64,000 nt of DNA. It comes from Bugula neritina (lineage: Eukaryota > Bryozoa > Gymnolaemata > Cheilostomatida > Bugulidae). This document shows, one piece after another, positions 24,701 through 35,083 of the stretch. The notes beneath the pieces were generated by a model. It saw nothing but the letters and a program-made list of their open reading frames with translations, had not been told where the DNA came from and did not search any database. The position numbers and the translations under genes were made by a program. The stretch spans positions 1,038,501 to 1,102,500 of the forward strand of contig OZ037769.1 in assembly GCA_964035545.1 (NCBI GenBank). Reading direction: 5' to 3'. Within the stretch, counting starts at the first letter, position 1. Each line of letters begins with the position of its first letter.

Positions 24701-27700
24701 TATCTACACTATCTAGTATACTCTACTATCTACACTAACTAGTATACTCTACTATCTACACTATCTAGTATATTCTACTATCTACACTATCTAGTATATT
24801 CTACTATCTACACTAACTAGTATATTCTACTATCTACACTAACTAGTATACTCTACTATCTACACTAACTAGTATACTATACTATCTACACTAACTACTA
24901 TACTATACACTAACCGATAGAAGCCTCTTCCACAAGAGAGACGCTGAGAGAGGAAGCCAACGCGCACTCCTTCTCCTTGATACCAGTGAGGGGGTGGTTG
25001 AAGCAGGAGTACGGCAAGTCTAGCCTGAAATCCTTGTCAGCAGAGAGACAGCGGGAGAGAAGGGACTTGATACCAAACAGGTTGTTCTGGTTGACTCGAC
25101 TGAGCAGCAGCATGTCCAGCTTGTCCACGTGACTTATGAACTCCCAGAAGCAGGCGTGACGACTGAACCTGCAGCAGAGGAGACAAGTGCAGCAGCAAAA
25201 CAAGATGAGAAAGTAGACGTGAGAGAGCACAGGCTATGCGACTCTAAACCAGAAAGATATTGACATATCAGCATTACTTATATATACAGAGCTCCCTCCA
25301 TATCCCACTAAGCTGCGGCTCCCGAAACCTTATTTCGTGGCATACTAGAATACCAGATTCAACTCATGGATTCATTCAATTTGGCCATTTTGTCTCTACA
25401 CGCATACATAAGCCACAAAATGGTGATCCAAGCCTTTTTCATGACCCATGAAAAAGGCTTGGGTGAGAACTGGAACCGTGAGATATAGAGGGAGCACTGT
25501 ACCATATAAAATTCACAGACTATGGAGTTGTCTTTTCGCAAAGCTATAAAGCACATGGAGAGAACATAACTCTAAACACATCTCGCACAGCTTGCTAAAG
25601 TAAACACAAAACATCCACGGCTTGCTTTTCTTAGCCGCAAGTTCTTACAAGGAATCAGAGCTAGAAAGTGCGGGACGTAGCACTCACCCGCCGTCTAGCA
25701 GCATGTTGAAACCGTCCACACCGAAGACGGCACAGTCCCCCTGTGCCGCCGGGAAGACGTAGAGACACGGACTGGTGAATCTGATGTTACCTACGTTGTC
25801 GCTGGCAGGTAGAAGGGACTCAGTGGGTGTTACCTGCAGCATGTAAATAGGTGTTTATATACCAGAGTTATGTAATAACTACTTGCCACATTGAGTAGAT
25901 CATTGTACATTAACAAGAAATACAGCTCATGGTATAGAAGAGTAGAGTGGCATATGAATACAGTATGTAGAAGATTGTCTACTAATATCTATTAAATGGC
26001 ACTACTATAAGCATTCAACAACAATATTGTAATATTTAATTTAAAAATAATGAGGTATTCAGAGTACGAGGGATTGGTTGAACACCCATCTCCAGTAACT
26101 TGGTAGTTACTGAGGCTAAATACATCAGTGCAGAAGACTGACTCACATTCCCTACTAGCAACAGATGAGTCATACTACAGAAGGGCAGGCAACTTCTATA
26201 TATGCACTTTTATTAGCTTATCAATCAACTTCAAAGGACTAAAGCTACAGCACAGTATATCAACTTGTACACACAAAGGAAATTATTAAATGTTTAAGCA
26301 GTTGTGAATCACAAGAAAAGGTAATTAGAGAGGAAGATGACCTACATAGGAGCTGTAATGGTATATGAGAATAGCTAACAGTTGGCAGCGTTTAGAGGCT
26401 GACTATTGATATACAGTAGCTGACTATTGATTATGGAGAGTATTTTTAGAGCAGCTCAGCTACTGGTGACCTCATTAAATAGCTGAATGAGTGAGCAACA
26501 GCAGCAGAAAGAAATGCAGCAGTCTTGGCTATCAAAATCTTATCAAATTCACTGAATTGAAAAAGATAAATTTTGCTGCAAAATGCTTTTACAAAACTCC
26601 CAGAATTGTCTACAGATTGTCTAGCAGGTATACAGATTGTCTTGTAGCACTACAGTGTGACTAGTTGTGTTTCCTCAATACAAACATTTAATAAAGTTTA
26701 GGAGAAAACCCAAGCTGACAAGTAGAAAAGGAAAGATAATGTGGACACATGACTGGATAATATAACTGTAGTGGTGGTTACTTTCTATCATATTCTAGAA
26801 TTATAACCTACACTGTATGTACCCACAGTATATACCTACAGTATATACCTACACTGTATACTTACACTGTATACCTACACTGTATACCTACACTGTATAC
26901 CTACACTGTATACTTACACTGTATACCTACACTGTATACTTACACTGTATACCTACACTATATACTTACACTATATACCTACACTGTACACCTACACTAT
27001 ATACTTACACTATATACCTACACTGTATACCTACACTATATACCTACCCACAGACAGTATTATACCCCACACAGTACACAGTATTGGTAGTGTATTGAGT
27101 ACCATCAAGTGAGCAGCACTGAATACCGGCTCATTGATTATTTCAATAGATCAGAAGGCATCACAGTAAAGTACACACTAACAAGTGCTCTCGTCTGTCA
27201 AGTGTTTGCTAATAGTGGCTACTGTTTCATCTGTTTCCAATATTGCTTGCATTTACCTCTAGACTTCCTTACAGTCTTACTATGATCTCTAGTGTTGCTC
27301 ACAATATATACTTCCATTAAAATTTAGAGCAAAACATGATGATGGTATATTTGCTACCCGTTTTCATAGAAAACTTTCTCCTTTTTTATTATTAAATCAA
27401 CAGCTAACAAAAACCCTGCCTCCTCTACTCTCTCTCCCTCTCTGTCCCCCCTTCACAGTGCTGAGAGTATTGGGGGGGGAGGGAGCACCTGCTCTGACAT
27501 GTCAACTGTCACTCACCTGTTGTCTGTCATCAGGGACTCCTAAGACACGACCAACTCTTTGTCAGGTACATGCACAGCCCACCCCTGAGAGATGGCAGAC
27601 GTGAGAGCAAGAAAGGAACTTATTCATTCACGTTATACACACAAGTATTTAGAGTTGTGTGGGCTTACAGCCAACAACCAAACTGTGTGAAGTCTGGGGC

Positions 27701-30700
27701 GTCACAGGCTAAGTTGGTCACAATATTTTATCCTTTGCCAATTTTGTGGGAAGAGACCTTAAATTTGATGGTTAGTTGTTCGCACTAACCTACCTACCAC
27801 AGAGTTTATCTACCACAGGGTCTACCTATCACAGAGTTTATCTACCACAGAGTTTACCGACCACAAAGTTTACCTACCACAGCGATTACCTACCACAGCG
27901 ATTACCTACCACAGCGATTACCTACCACAGCGATTACCTACCACAGAGTCCATCTATCCACCACAGAGATTACCTACCACAGAGATTACCTACCACAGAG
28001 TTTACCGACCACAAAGTTTACCTACCACAGCGATTACCTACCACAGAGTCTACCCACCACAGATATTACCTACCACAGAGTCCATCTATCTACCACAGAT
28101 ATTACCTACCACTAAGTCCATCTACACAGGCTAACTGCTAAAGAATTCTTGTTAAGAGTCTCACCTGAATGAAGAGCTCCAGGTAGGCTGTGAACCTGGC
28201 TAACCCACTGACATCTGTCGTCTGATTTTCAGGGTTCAAGGTCACACTCAAAGACTGGCCAATCACTGATTTGGTAAGTTTAGTTTGAGTCCAGCCTCCC
28301 GAGGATGGTCCGCAGCAAATGGTAAGCGAAGAGCCTGTCATAACACAGCAGAATATTGAAAGAGAAAATAGAAAGTTTGGGTGAAGAGAAAACTACAACT
28401 TGGTACTCTGAAGTCAAGGGTCACACACCAACCCCAGTCAACACAACAGGCAGCCTGCAACAGGAGGAAAAGTTGTGTGTATGGAAAGCAACAGAGGACT
28501 AGAATATGGTGCAGTAGTTCATTTACTAAATAAAGAATATTTGATTCTACTCTACGACAACCACTTAAGTATGAGAATCACATAAATGTCAGGTATAAAA
28601 GGCTGCTGCCTCAAAGATCAGTTAGTGGCAGCAGAATTTAATTGGATACTAACGTCAGCAGACAGGTATAATTATACCAGTAGATATAACAGGTAATTAT
28701 AACTAGATAATAATGTACAGAGTGTACAGAGTTAGTCTCTAATAGTTGGAACTATAACAAGCAATAAGAGAATCCCTTCAAGTGTCCAGGAGTAGAGAGA
28801 TTACATGCTGTATTGTTTACATCAGTATCTAGACTACTTTCTATCTTGAATACACCAAGAAGACAACACAGAGTGGCATTGGCTGGGTTTATGATGGCTG
28901 ACAGATATACAGCTAACAGTTAATGATGGAGGAAATAAGGAAGTGCTTTCGTGTAGAGGTTATCAGTATTACATGTAGTGTAGGTGTCAGTATGCGCAGG
29001 TAAGGCATGCAGGTAAGACAGGTAATTACTACAGAGAGATATGCTAACAACTAATTACTAGCTAAGGGTAAAGTACACACTGACTCACTAAGCTACCCTC
29101 ATGTTACACACACAGAGCTACTTCTACATGTAAGTCAGAAGGGAATATTCCAAAAAGACTGACCTTTCTGTTCAGCTAGAGACAGCGCTACGTCCTCATG
29201 TTTGAAGACCGCTGCCAAATCAGCGGCTGACCACGTGCCATCTTGCACGATCCAGTCCCCTGTGCCTGTGAAACTGTAACCTGCAGAACAGAATAAGGTT
29301 AATCTACAGAGTAAAACAAAAAGAGCCTACAACTTAAATAATTAATAGCTTCCACCAACACAGATTGCAACACTTAATAGAAAGTTAATAACATATTAGT
29401 CAGGTAACTGACGGAACAGGCATGTGTTCACCTACCTGCAAATATCAGGTGCTTGTGTTTAGTTGGAGGTAAAAGCAGCAGACGCAAAGCATCACGCAAC
29501 GTCTCTTGTCTCGGGTTTATCAGAATCTCTAGCTGAAACTCGTCACTTCCATGCTTCACCGTGTGTTCCCCTGTAACAGTGCGTCTCATTGGTTCAAATT
29601 CGTGTATGCAACAGCCAATGTCACAAGTAGACATTAAATAGCCTTGTAGCACGAGAACTTGCCTGACATCAAACTTTAATACCAAACCAACATGACGCAC
29701 CTCTCTATTGGTGCACAAAATATTAGTTTTGGAGATGATACATAATTTAGTAACTTGGAGAGTGCAGCAGGCTGGAGTAAGGGAGGGTGTTAGCCACCCT
29801 CTATCTAGCCAGAAGACACTCCTTAGGCTGAGTAGCTACATGGAGGTACTACTAAGGGAAGAAATGTTTGACATTTTTGGCTAGCTTAGTGAGCCTGTTG
29901 TTGCAGCTACCTCCATATTCATGAGTAATAATACCACACCTCTGCCTTCAGCTATTTACTCTACACAGCAAGTTTACTTTTTTATCACTCCGACACCAAA
30001 GAGTTACTAGTTATAATAGCAATCAGCAACATAGGAAAGAATCAATTGTTTCAAAGTTCTAAGGAAGGATAACAGTGAATGAGGTGATCCCGACAGCTCA
30101 ACAGGGACATCTATTTCTACCTCCCACAGCTAAGAGTACACACACTAATTACCCGACTCTTAGCTCAAGGACAAGCAGCTGTGTGCATTACATTGTCAAC
30201 CCATCAGAACTGAACTTTACGTCAACACCAATAGTCCTGATGAACAGGAGATACAATCAATCATGAGCTCAACAGAACCCCCTCCCCTTGGGAGAAGGCC
30301 AACAGAACCCTCCAGGGTGGGGGAGAGCAGTCTGTGTACTGTGTACAGAAGTTTTGCTCTTTTATAGAAAAGGCAGAATATCCTTCACTTCCGGACAACA
30401 GGAAACTAGAGTTGAAAAGAGAGAAACCGGATTCACTGAAAATAGAAAAGCACCTAGGCTGCCATTGTATCCAAGGAGCAGCGCAATGACTCAGCTGTCG
30501 GCATCAATTTACTGAGTAGGTGGGAGTCGAGTGCTGTTGCACTTTAATTATATAATGCCTGAGAAAGGTCTGTAAATATATCCAACATCATGTCTATTCC
30601 TCCCTGAGGAGATGGAGTAATACATCATCTGGTAATATGAAGTGAATTGGCAATCTATATTCTGTCAGATATGATATTCATGTGTCAGAGAAATGAAAAC

Positions 30701-33700
30701 CAAACTTACCACAACCCATCTCAACTAATTACTACATCATCAATAGTAATAGTAGTGGTCATCAAGTGCAACTCACTAAATGTATAAAATCGTGAAACAA
30801 AAGTTGATTTTAAAACATTTTGGAGACTTGAAAAAATTAGAAGAAATTATATAAAAATGTTTATAAAAACTTAAATAAGTTTCAGATCAGTTTGGAGCAT
30901 TTACACCTGCAACAGCAGCTATACAGTATATGACAGCAGTAGCAGCAGTTACATGGCAGCAGCAGCAAGTTATACACCTACACGTAGAAACTAGCAAAGA
31001 ATGATAAGATGATGATCTCACTGATTATATATACATCTGCTCATTTCTTCTCTAATTACTTTGTGTTACATCACACACTGCTGCCAGTAGTGATACTGAC
31101 TAACCACTGCTGCCAGTAGTGATACTGAATAGTCATACTAACCATTGCTGCCTACGACCCCACAAGGAGCCTCGTTTGCCAGGGCATCAAGTTCTCTGTT
31201 GATATCACAGCCAGTGAGCGCCGGGTCCCAGGTGGAGAACCCTGAAATATATGCATACATTTTTACTACCAGTGTGTGACTGAGAGTGTGACTGAGAGTG
31301 TGACTGAGAGTGTGACTGAGTGTGTGACTGAGAGTGTGACTGAGTGTGTGACTGAGTGTGTGACTGAGAGTGTGACTGAGAGTGTGACTGAGTGTGTGAC
31401 TGAGAGTGTGACTGAGTGTGTGACTGAGAGTGTGACTGAGAGTGTGACTGAGTGCGTGTGAGAATAAAAGAAGTTGGCTAAATAATTAATAAATTACAAG
31501 AAAAAACAAAATTATTCAGCAAAAAGCAGATGTATTCAGCAGAAAATAAATGTATTCAGCAGAAAATTTTATACAAGTATTGGATTGGAAACCAATGAAT
31601 ATGGACAGTCAAAAGCAATTAAGAGCTGCTATGCTATCATATGCCTACAAATAAAGCCATTCAAATTAAACATCTGCCTTATTAGTTAATTAGTTTGTTT
31701 GGAATGCTTAGCAATGAGCCAGACATCAGTTTGATATTCCCCTAGGACACTCAATCTGTCTGTGTGTCTTGTCTGCGGGTTACAGCTGATATGCCACTTT
31801 TATATTTATAGCTTGTTGCAGAGAAAACACTCTCAGTTACGTTTTAATGCTTTATACACTCCCTAAACAAGTGAGACTTACAACTTATCAAAATGTTGCA
31901 AGATAAAATACCTTGCAGTTGTAATGTAATGTAATGCAGTTTAGCAACAAATTCAGCCATGTTTATTGTTTATTATACACAAGTGTAGTGATTAGCATAA
32001 TTTTATTATCACTAAACATTATTACTTCCACCCTTCTTTTTGTATACCGGCTGCATAACATGACATCTTTCACAGCTGAATATTTGATAGATTTCCATTT
32101 TATTTCTGTGGTAAACAAACTAGTATACCCAATACTAGCTGGTAAAGTTATTAGTTATTGGTGAAATGTAATAAACAAGTAAAAAATGCTACTACAAGCG
32201 CCTTTGACAGCTATTGAAACCTACATTCCAATTATTTAGTAGAGTGCAATGTGTTGTGTTTGAAGCAGGTGCAGCAAAAGAGAAATTGAGAAAAGCCTGT
32301 TTTTTAGATTAGAAATGTAGCAAAAGAAGTTATGTTTTTTGCAAGAACTTCAACCCGAGCCCCACACCACAATTTAATAAGAAAAATTGAAAAACTTAGA
32401 CTATCTTAATTTCTTCACTACTGCTCCTAAATGTTTTGTTTTATTTCCACTAAGATGATGGGGAAAGGTGAGAGAGTTGGTGAGAATAGTAAGCCTGCAG
32501 CTAAAGTCTCCATTAATAACTTTACTAGCTTAGAACTGAAGGCAAGTAGCTGTCAGTGATGAATAAGATATGGAAACAATCAGATTCTCTTCAAACCCGG
32601 AGGAGTGGGTTAGGATGAGCAATAAATTAACCTTTAGCACACTATTGAAACATTCCGTAGTAATTGTAGCCTAGCTGCAGCTATTATGTAAACTGTATCT
32701 TACTAATACTTTCTTGAATGGATGCCACAAGGCAGAGAAACAATAGAACAGATGCTTGAAGATTTAAAAGAACTTAGTTATGAATTTGCCCTGAGATGTA
32801 AATTAGGGCTTTACAATAGTTGCAAGATGAACTAATAAAATGAAGCTAACTGGAATATGCTTATGAAAAACTTTTATTACAGCTTAAAACTCTTTCTGTT
32901 GAACTTCTTTTTTAAAAATTGTGAAATATGTATGAAAAACTGTTGCGAAATGCATCAACTGTTTATTTTGTAGGTATAGGTAGCAGTTAATTATAAATTT
33001 TATTGTCTTGTTATGGTCGACTGTTGCATAATAACTTTACACAGTTGGGCAGTATGAAATATTAAAAATATAGTTGCTTTGGTACCCATGCAGCTCGGCA
33101 AATCTCTTAATTATTTTGGTACTTATTCCCTGATATGCTGTTAACGACTGTGTAATCAGCCAGCGTAATATTTCACATTAGATGATGAGCAACTCATGCC
33201 CTACTCAAAGCCCCTACTCTTGTGGAGTATGTACTGTACTGTTAACTAGATTGTGCAGACAGACAGACAGCATGCATCATCGGCCTAATGAAATATATCC
33301 GGTAGCTAATGCATTGAGGCTGCAAATACCACTTGAGTTTTGTATTATTTTATGCATATTATTCTATATTCTTGGCATGTCCTTAGGGACGATATTTGCT
33401 GACTGTACTGCTTGTACTTGCATCTTGTTGAAGCACACATGCATTATTAACATGCCTATAAATCAATATCACTGAGTAATTAAAATAAATAACTAATCTC
33501 TGGCTCCATAGACTGGGAGCCTGTTTCCTGAAGTGCTATTGTGGGGTCGGATTTGCTGAAGCGCTGTGAACTAAATATGCTGATTTTCTACTAAACTTGT
33601 TGAAGTTGCAGGTGAATCGGGTGCTAAGTGTAGAAATTTACTGGTCTAGAACACCTATTCTGCTGGGAAACATAAATTGCTGAGTTCAAGTGAATAATTA

Positions 33701-35083
33701 AAAATTGTCACTTTGTTATCATCATCCCTAATCATAGTTAACATGACACTAGGTTTTCAGTACAGCTGTCTGCCTGATGAATATTAGAAAACTGAAACAA
33801 AGACCACCATAAAATTTAGAAATAACCAAAATTGATATCAGGAAAAAGTATGGCTTTCAAAGCTAAAAACTACTAGCAGTTTACTCACTAAACACACAAT
33901 CTGAGCCAAAGTTGGCTAGCTAGTATTCAAACTTTTTTATTTTTTATTTGCTACTCAGAATTTAAAATCAACAGTTACAATTATTTGAAACAACAGTATA
34001 TTATTATATAATTGAATATATTATAATGCTAAATTTTCATTTTCCAGTGTTCAAGAAAACTTTTCAACATATTTGATTTACTACCTTAACTTAATATAAT
34101 ACTGTATAATAAATGTATAATATAATGAGAATTCCGAAGTTTTTTATAAAATTAAAACAAACATTTTTCTGAGCAAATGATTTTAGATAAAGTTATAATT
34201 AACTATAGTACCCCAGACATCATCTATAGTCTATACTATGATTGATAACAGAAACTGTAGATTTGGCATGCACATCTTTCTTAACCCTGAATAACTTGGG
34301 TTAGTTTTTGGACTTGATTTCATGACTTATTATTGATTAGACCAATAAGAAAAATTGCTACTAAAACTAAGTTCAAATATATTTAGTAACGAAAGAAATA
34401 TCAATAAGTAATACTTGTTCTGGGGCTGTTGTTTATTCATAAGGTTAATCATAATAATATTCATAGGGTTAGAGTCGAGATGATACAGAGGATTCCAAAT
34501 TAAAATTATCAAACGATACTACGTAAATTCATCAAAATAGTAATAAGTAACATAACATAATAATTATCATCATCATAATAATACTACAGTCATTGTCTTA
34601 TTACTATTAGTCTTAATATTAGCCTTGAATTACTATTAGCATTGCCATTAAACAATCACAATCAAACTTTAACTTTTTATATTCATAATGATAATGATAC
34701 TGATAGCCAACGAGTTGGCTATCGTGCCGATTGTGAACCTAGTCTCATGAACTTGAATTTTTACTATTCCTACAGTACAGCCAGTTGGTCTAGCAGCATA
34801 TTACTGCTACTCGGTGTTTGTGAGACTGAGTAAGTAGAACTATGACTATCACTAGGTCTAGGAGTAGGCACTGGTAGTAAGACTCAGTCAGTAAAAAGTA
34901 ATTAGGGCACACCAACTTAACAGACTCACCCTTTATAATACGCTCTAATATTGATGCCTTGTGATCTTCTGATGAAGCTTCACCAACTACAACAAGAGCT
35001 GCGCTTCCAAACATCTCTTCTGCGAAGATAGCCTGTCTAAACTGTGGTGAAGTTAGCTCTTTCTCACCCATGTTCCACTCCAT
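15792..35083 (-). CDS. Microtubule-associated protein 1 (MAP1/Futsch family), 1771 residues, 23 exons
   Basis: Exons in transcript order: 35083-34930, 31241-31143, 29570-29436, 29280-29164, 28334-28165, 25833-25688, 25168-24915, 24579-24387, 24169-23983, 23787-23635, 23254-23001, 22850-22796, 22589-20999, 20914-20616, 20489-20204, 19004-18828, 17912-17728, 17543-17423, 17297-17125, 16916-16694, 16608-16515, 16351-16197, 15886-15792 (TAG). All phases agree. Residues 1-485 are the MAP1 heavy-chain N-terminal domain (VVVGE, GFSTWDPALTGCDIN, YVFPAAQGD, GVDGFNMLLDGG, GTLDMYVLTP, VTRILYPGS). The region resembling the metallo-beta-lactamase HxHxDH motif reads LLSRVNQNNLFG, so metal ligands are absent, as in other MAP1s. 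Residues 640-1269 are acidic repeats, 1480-1660 are Lys/Ala/Ser/Pro-rich and basic (microtubule-binding type), and 1660-1771 is the light-chain domain (VPFYVDVAYVPHH, VTVIPTYD, SFHAARLEF at the end). It should bind and stabilise microtubules and perhaps actin in neurites. Two start Mets lie four codons apart; the first has the better context. Confidence 0.93.
15936..16214 (-). repeat. 31-bp minisatellite, 9 units, overlapping the MAP1 exon 22 splice donor
   Basis: Units start at 15936, 15967, 15998, 16029, 16060, 16091, 16122, 16153 and 16184. Read on the minus strand each contains AACTGG followed by GTGAGTAACTGAGTAG, or a one-base variant of it. The ninth unit is the real exon-intron junction: exon 22 ends at 16197 within it. 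Confidence 0.95.
16959..17038. repeat. 14-bp GA-rich tandem repeat, about 5 copies
   Basis: GTGTGACAGAGGAG is repeated in the MAP1 intron 16917-17124. It touches neither splice site. Confidence 0.9.
17583..17698. repeat. 19-bp minisatellite, 6 copies
   Basis: CACTGCACACCGCAGAGAT is repeated almost perfectly in the MAP1 intron 17544-17727. Confidence 0.95.
18428..18600. repeat. 23-bp minisatellite, about 7 copies
   Basis: The unit has core GTGAATTAGTACTAGTTACT and lies in the middle of MAP1 intron 17913-18827. Confidence 0.95.
19021..19115. repeat. 31-bp tandem repeat, 3 copies
   Basis: The core CTGCAATATTATTGGCTAAT recurs at 19031, 19062 and 19093, just inside the MAP1 intron upstream of exon 16. 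It lies less than 100 bp from a transposon-like element. Confidence 0.9.
19203..19970. mobile_element. 768-bp non-autonomous DNA transposon (MITE-like) flanked by TTAA
   Basis: The ends are perfect 16-bp inverted repeats: AGGATTGCTCTATCTT at 19203-19218 and its reverse complement at 19955-19970. TTAA flanks both ends (19199-19202 and 19971-19974), which is the target-site duplication of piggyBac-type elements. However, piggyBac termini usually begin with CCC and these do not, so the superfamily is uncertain. No open frame inside looks like a transposase. It sits in the MAP1 intron 19005-20203 and has not disturbed the flanking splice sites. Confidence 0.72.
20044..20140. repeat. 17-bp tandem repeat, about 5 copies
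   Basis: AGTGACATCACCAGGGC and the variant ending CTAAGGT are repeated just downstream of the MAP1 exon 15 donor (separated by about 60 bases). Confidence 0.9.
20640..20880 (-). repeat. 36/39-bp coding minisatellite in MAP1 exon 14 (GVSEECNQDS units)
   Basis: Seven tandem units encode GVSEECNQDS followed by LA or QLT, so unit length is 36 or 39 bp. They make up most of the 100-residue exon 14. The periodic Cys is unusual for an otherwise disordered, Cys-poor region. Confidence 0.92.
21130..21402 (-). repeat. 21-bp coding minisatellite in MAP1 exon 13 (TPGTEDL heptads)
   Basis: About 13 tandem 21-bp units encode TPGTEDL and variants (TPDTKDL, TPNTEDL, TPGTENL). The downstream copies are nearly identical in DNA sequence while the upstream ones have diverged, so the most recent amplification was at the 3' end of the array. 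Confidence 0.95.
21994..22545 (-). repeat. 21-bp coding minisatellite in MAP1 exon 13 (IPPAEDV heptads), 26 units
   Basis: Twenty-six consecutive units of IPPAEDV, MSPAEDV or close variants cover about 180 residues near the start of exon 13. Two units have an extra Ile codon (24 bp). The array is acidic and proline-rich. It is unrelated in sequence to the second heptad array 600 bp away, although both have a 21-bp period. Confidence 0.96.
23391..23432. repeat. GA-rich microsatellite
   Basis: A run of GAGAGA and GGGAGA lies in the MAP1 intron 23255-23634. Confidence 0.9.
24228..24352. repeat. (CTA)n-type trinucleotide microsatellite
   Basis: Imperfect CTA/CTG triplets fill about 120 bp of the MAP1 intron 24170-24386. 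They create false Thr-rich, Ser-rich and Val-rich open frames. Confidence 0.95.
24600..24914 (-). repeat. 26-bp minisatellite, about 12 units, starting at the MAP1 exon 7 donor
   Basis: On the minus strand the intron begins GTTAGTGTATAGTATAGTA. Each following 26-bp unit begins GTTAGTGTAGATAGTA (later units GATAGTGTAGATAGTA). The first nine bases of the real donor therefore recur at the head of the first several units. Confidence 0.93.
25287..25499. mobile_element. 213-bp TA-flanked MITE (Tc1/mariner/pogo-like ends) with internal hairpin
   Basis: The left end CAGAGCTCCCTCCATATC and the reverse complement of the right end, CAGTGCTCCCTCTATATC, match at 19 of 22 positions over the full 22-bp inverted repeat. 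TA flanks both sides (25285-25286, 25500-25501), as expected for Tc1/mariner/pogo insertions. Inside, 25428-25443 and 25447-25462 form a perfect 16-bp inverted repeat around a 3-base loop. No coding capacity is present. It lies in the MAP1 intron 25169-25687. Confidence 0.75.
26815..27055. repeat. 14-bp tandem repeat, about 17 copies
   Basis: CCTACACTGTATA and CTTACACTGTATA units fill the stretch within MAP1 intron 5. Confidence 0.95.
27787..28125. repeat. 15- to 17-bp tandem repeat, about 22 copies
   Basis: TACCTACCACAGCGAT and variants with AGAGTT or AGAGAT fill the end of MAP1 intron 5, stopping about 40 bases from the exon 5 donor. Confidence 0.93.
29571..31142 (-). other. MAP1 intron 2
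   Basis: Apart from the duplicated donor at its 5' end I see no gene or mobile element in this stretch; two short open frames (30075-30266 and 30288-30515, + strand) have no recognisable content. Confidence 0.5.
31077..31150 (-). repeat. Duplicated splice-donor segment of MAP1 exon 2, three copies
   Basis: On the minus strand exon 2 ends GGCAGCAATG and the intron starts GTTAGTATGAC. Downstream are GGCAGCAGTGGTTAGTCAG and a third, decayed GGCAGCAGTGTGTGATG, spaced about 30-37 bp apart. Confidence 0.85.
31242..34929 (-). other. MAP1 intron 1 (3.7 kb)
   Basis: The intron is AT-rich unique sequence with one tandem array at its 3' end (31275-31460). A 10-bp inverted repeat (GATAGCCAAC, 2-base loop) lies near 34701. 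I see no coding content. Confidence 0.6.
31275..31460. repeat. 12-bp tandem repeat, about 15 copies
   Basis: GTGACTGAGAGT and GTGACTGAGTGT units lie about 30 bases upstream of the MAP1 exon 2 acceptor. The open frame reading TESVTESV through it is an artefact. Confidence 0.95.

Larger units (their letters stand above)
25834..28164 (-). other. MAP1 intron 5
   Basis: Direct joining of exon 5 (28165) to exon 6 (25833) gives the same spacing as vertebrate MAP1B, so nothing in between needs to be coding. The intron holds two tandem arrays, a short G run near 27472 and a 68-base cryptic exon-like segment at 27517-27584. Confidence 0.75.

Noticed and set aside
27517-27584. Exon-like 68-base segment on the minus strand in MAP1 intron 5 with a fair acceptor and donor (ends VLGVPDDRQQ)
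   Set aside because: It breaks the frame in the required phase (TAG). Direct joining of exons 5 and 6 gives the same spacing as vertebrate MAP1B. It could at most be a poison exon, for which I have no evidence.
29581-29600. GGTTCAAATTC resembling a tRNA B box
   Set aside because: No A box or acceptor stem at the right distance; it is MAP1 intron sequence.
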